Shown here: positions 61,489 through 64,000 of the stretch, in pieces
Layout of the letters: every line of letters begins with the position of its first letter
Position numbering within the stretch: position 1 is the stretch's first letter
Assembly: GCF_947251645.1 (NCBI RefSeq)
Contig: NZ_OX366364.1
Location: 868,001 to 932,000 of the forward strand
Reading direction: 5' to 3'
Length of the DNA: 64,000 nt
From: Wolbachia endosymbiont (group A) of Bibio marci
Lineage (GTDB): Bacteria > Pseudomonadota > Alphaproteobacteria > Rickettsiales > Anaplasmataceae
Translations under genes and position numbers: made by a program
The notes under the pieces: model-generated
The model's database searches: none
Told to the model about the DNA's origin: nothing
What the model saw: only the letters and a program-made list of their open reading frames with translations

Positions 61489-62813
61489 CTTACTTTCCTC
61501 GTTTTAGACTCATATTTCTTTATCCAGCTGTCGTACCTATTCGAAAAAATATAAGATTGTATTTGCACAATAGTATCAGTAATAACGTTCACTATAATCA
61601 GCAAGCTCGTTCCACCAAAAATAAATGGTATATCATAATAATATCTCATAACTTCAGGTACGGTACATATAACTACCAAATACGCAGAGCCAATGAATGT
61701 CAACTTAAAAACTATATCTTGAAGGTAATCAGAAGTATGTTTCCCAGGCCTTCTACCAGGTATAAAACCACCATTTTTTTTAAGAAAATCTGCGTTTTCC
61801 TCTGGATTAAATATAAAATTGGTATAGAAAAAATTAAAAAATACTATCAGCACCAAATAGGCTACAATATATACTACTTTATTTGCCATAAAGTAATTCA
61901 AAATAAAATCGGAAAAAGCGTGCCCCTTATAGAAATTTGCAATTGAAATAGGTGTCAATAAAATTGCATTAGCAAAAATGGTTGGTACTACACCAGATAA
62001 ATTAATCTTCAATGGAATATAAGTAAAATCGTCATTATGTAATCTTTTAAATTGCTTTTTAGGATATTGAACAATAACCTTTCTATAAGAAGACTCTACA
62101 AAAATGACTAAGAGTAGCAGTAAAAAAAACAATATCAAAACAAAAAGGATAATAAATAACGATACGCTACCGTTTTTATTTAACGTTAACAAAGATGACA
62201 AAGCGCTGTGTAACTCTGATATTATGCCCGTGAAAATGATTAATGAGATACCATTGCCTATACCGCTAGCGCTGATTCGTTCACCAAGCCATATTAAAAG
62301 CATAGTTCCACCTAAAAGGCTAAAAACACCTATTGTACGAAACATAACACCAGGTTCGATTACAACCAATACCCCTTCCCTATTCATCCCTTCCAATCCA
62401 ACCAAAATTGGAATTGATTGAAATACACAAATTACTATGGTCAGGTAGCGTATATAAGAATTCATCTTTCTACGGCCTGACTCTCCATCATTCTTAACTT
62501 CCTTCATTCCTTTAATCGCAGAAGAAAGCAACTGAATAATGATAGAAGCCATTATATATGGCATAACGTTCAATGCTAGAATTGTCATTCTAGCCAATGC
62601 ACCACCAGAAAATAAATTAAATACTCCAAAAACGCCTGAGCCCTCTTTGGGAAATATATCATTAATTACATCAAGATTAATTCCAGGGATAGGCACATAA
62701 GTACCCAAGCGATAGCAAATTAAAGCTATTAGCGTAAAAAATATACGTTTTAATAAATCGCCTTTATATAACAACGTAAGATCCAAGCTATTAAATGCGG
62801 ATTTATTGCCCAT
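61485..62813 (-). CDS. secY: Protein translocase subunit SecY
   Basis: SecY is the protein-conducting channel. Ten membrane segments fit the 442 residues; the signatures [33 protein letters not shown] and [13 protein letters not shown] are in place. It is flanked by rplO (4 bp) and adk (overlap). YidC, SecF and YajC of the same export system lie in other operons of this window. Confidence 0.98.
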   Translation of the reverse strand: MGNKSAFNSLDLTLLYKGDLLKRIFFTLIALICYRLGTYVPIPGINLDVINDIFPKEGSGVFGVFNLFSGGALARMTILALNVMPYIMASIIIQLLSSAIKGMKEVKNDGESGRRKMNSYIRYLTIVICVFQSIPILVGLEGMNREGVLVVIEPGVMFRTIGVFSLLGGTMLLIWLGERISASGIGNGISLIIFTGIISELHSALSSLLTLNKNGSVSLFIILFVLILFFLLLLLVIFVESSYRKVIVQYPKKQFKRLHNDDFTYIPLKINLSGVVPTIFANAILLTPISIANFYKGHAFSDFILNYFMANKVVYIVAYLVLIVFFNFFYTNFIFNPEENADFLKKNGGFIPGRRPGKHTSDYLQDIVFKLTFIGSAYLVVICTVPEVMRYYYDIPFIFGGTSLLIIVNVITDTIVQIQSYIFSNRYDSWIKKYESKTRKVR

Positions 62814-62816
62814 GAT

Positions 62817-63287
62817 TTACGATAGTATTTCCACACTACCACCAACTGAAGCTACAGATTTTTTTGCAGCTTCTGACGCAAAATCAACATGAAACACAAA
62901 TTTTTCGCTCAACTTACCTTTATTAAGAAGTTTAATTTTATTCTTAATAGACTTTATAAAACCTAATTTATACAGCCTCTCCTTATCTATAACAGAGTCT
63001 TTCACTATTTTTTTAGCTTCCATTAAGCGCTGTATATCGCCAACATTAATTATAGAGTATATGTTCCTACGTATAGGCTTAAAACCTCTTTTAGGCAAAC
63101 GAGTATATATAGACTGTTGTCCACCCTCAAAACCATTTATGGAAACTCCACTTCTAGCCTTTTGCCCTTTATGCCCTCTACCGGATGTTTTACCTTTACC
63201 ACAACCGATACCTCTACCCAGCAACTTAGGCTTCTTTTTCTTAGATAATTTAGTAAATATAGAGTTTAATTTTACAGCATTATTCAT
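62817..63287 (-). CDS. rplO: 50S ribosomal protein L15
   Basis: L15 is needed for late assembly of the large subunit. The glycine-rich start LLGRGIGCGKGKTSGRGHKG and RSGVSINGFEGGQQSIYTRL match the family, as does the C-terminal VHVDFAS-like region. The 156 residues are normal. rpsE ends only 4 bp upstream of its start, so rpmD, which usually lies between them, is missing. Confidence 0.96.
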   Translation of the reverse strand: MNNAVKLNSIFTKLSKKKKPKLLGRGIGCGKGKTSGRGHKGQKARSGVSINGFEGGQQSIYTRLPKRGFKPIRRNIYSIINVGDIQRLMEAKKIVKDSVIDKERLYKLGFIKSIKNKIKLLNKGKLSEKFVFHVDFASEAAKKSVASVGGSVEILS

Positions 63288-63290
63288 ACT

Positions 63291-63803
63291 TTACCTGTTT
63301 CCAACTATCTCGCTAACCTTTTTGCCTCTTTTGCTTGCCACCTGACGAGGAGACAACATACTATCAAAAGCCTTAAACACCGCACATATAACGTTATGAG
63401 GATTATTTGATCTAGTAGATTTAGCTACCACATCCTTTATACCTAACACCTCAAAAACTGACCTAACCGCTCCACCAGCAATAATACCTGTTCCGGCTCT
63501 TGCGGTTCTTAAAACTATCTCACCAGAACAAAATTTAGCTTTAATATCATGATGCAAAGTTCTACCTTCACGCAAGTATACTCTAATCATCGATTTCTTT
63601 GCAGCATTTACAGCTTTGACTCTTGCTTCAGCAACTTCTGCGTGCTTACCTATTCCACATCCTACCCTACCCTTCTCATCGCCAACAACAACCAAAATTG
63701 AAAATGAAAATCTTCTACCACCTTTGGTAACCGTTGTTACTCTTCGTACCGAAACTAAAAGCTCTGATAAATCATTATTATTTTGTAAATTCTTTATAGC
63801 CAT
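63291..63803 (-). CDS. rpsE: 30S ribosomal protein S5
   Basis: S5 takes part in decoding fidelity at the A site. The double-stranded RNA-binding part holds [20 protein letters not shown] and [20 protein letters not shown]; the C-terminal domain [20 protein letters not shown] is intact. ATG 63803 (MAIKNLQ) follows AGAAGGG; a TTG at 63809 is not needed. Product 170 residues. Confidence 0.97.
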   Translation of the reverse strand: MAIKNLQNNNDLSELLVSVRRVTTVTKGGRRFSFSILVVVGDEKGRVGCGIGKHAEVAEARVKAVNAAKKSMIRVYLREGRTLHHDIKAKFCSGEIVLRTARAGTGIIAGGAVRSVFEVLGIKDVVAKSTRSNNPHNVICAVFKAFDSMLSPRQVASKRGKKVSEIVGNR

Positions 63804-63815
63804 ATTCAAACCCTT

Positions 63816-64000
63816 CTAAAATTCAAATCCAGAACTTCTTAAAGCCTCAGCAAATTGAGAAACTAATCCTGTATATTTATACGCTCCACGATCAAACGTA
63901 AGCTGCTGCTCTAATTTCATGCCAGACAGACGCTCAACCATTAAAGAAGAAACCTGTTTTATAGTTTCAGCGTTGACTTTCCCTTTACATACATCCTTAA
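63816..64000 (-). CDS. rplR: 50S ribosomal protein L18 (C-terminal part)
   Basis: The frame enters from the right edge of the window and ends at TAG 63816. The visible 61 residues include the family ending LTFDRGAYKYTGLVSQFAEA followed by LRSSGFEF. It binds 5S rRNA. It ends 12 bp before the S5 start. The N-terminus lies outside the window. Confidence 0.95.
   Translation of the reverse strand, partial: KDVCKGKVNAETIKQVSSLMVERLSGMKLEQQLTFDRGAYKYTGLVSQFAEALRSSGFEF

Overview
The window is a chromosomal segment of a Wolbachia-like alphaproteobacterium (Anaplasmataceae, Rickettsiales). The evidence is AT-rich DNA, short rickettsial-type palindromic elements (two of them inside reading frames), an ankyrin-like repeat protein, a degraded group II intron and insertion sequences, isolated atpH-atpA genes, a VirB2-like pilin, a cox operon with a CoxF-like small gene, and a spc-type ribosomal operon without rpmD. 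I name the genus from gene content and repeat style; no database search was possible.

Layout. 1-1,380: group II intron 5' part cut by a decayed IS982 element. 1,500-5,570: a 48-residue-repeat ankyrin-like protein, a repeat-rich spacer, and an unknown protein with two nuclear-localisation-like motifs. 5,770-10,640: prfA, engB, an unusual argB-like gene, dut and a small membrane protein; the spacer before dut holds a second copy of the ~480 bp block first seen at 3,999. 10,640-16,800: nusB-ribH-yidC, an aspartic protease, secF and ccmF. 16,970-27,370: an unknown lysine-rich protein, pyrC, a dicarboxylate/amino-acid symporter, pyrE, typA, an Rpn-type nuclease, mrp and a ubiquinone hydroxylase. 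27,600-38,130: a secreted C26-like amidotransferase, tRNA-Phe, coaD, a zf-CHCC protein, then the rpsB-tsf-pyrH-frr // uppS-cdsA cluster split by an intact IS5-family element, tRNA-Asp, yajC and glmS. 38,130-40,670: mobile palindromes around a metallopeptidase gene broken by one in-frame TAA. 40,670-47,565: a 1,021-residue AsmA-like protein, rnhA, and coxB-coxA-ctaB-coxF. 47,565-50,420: an accessory island with a long perfect hairpin, a transposase remnant, and an adenine methyltransferase overlapping a HaeIII-family endonuclease gene that also carries one in-frame TAA. 50,475-55,460: HlyD adaptor, fabG, VirB2, an M48-TPR protease, ribB. 55,465-64,000: a long minus-strand run greA-atpA-atpH-yraN-rplQ-rpoA-rpsK-rpsM-adk-secY-rplO-rpsE-rplR.

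Functional links. Several parts of the Sec/YidC export machinery (SecY, SecF, YajC, YidC) lie here in separate operons. pyrC, a symporter likely to import aspartate or glutamate, and pyrE form a pyrimidine-related cluster, with pyrH elsewhere. ribH and ribB belong to riboflavin synthesis. Respiration is represented by CcmF, heme O synthase, cytochrome oxidase subunits I and II and a ubiquinone hydroxylase. Accessory genes with possible host-facing or selfish roles (ankyrin-like protein, NLS-bearing protein, broken metallopeptidase, restriction-modification pair, VirB2, HlyD) sit mostly next to mobile palindromes or IS remnants.
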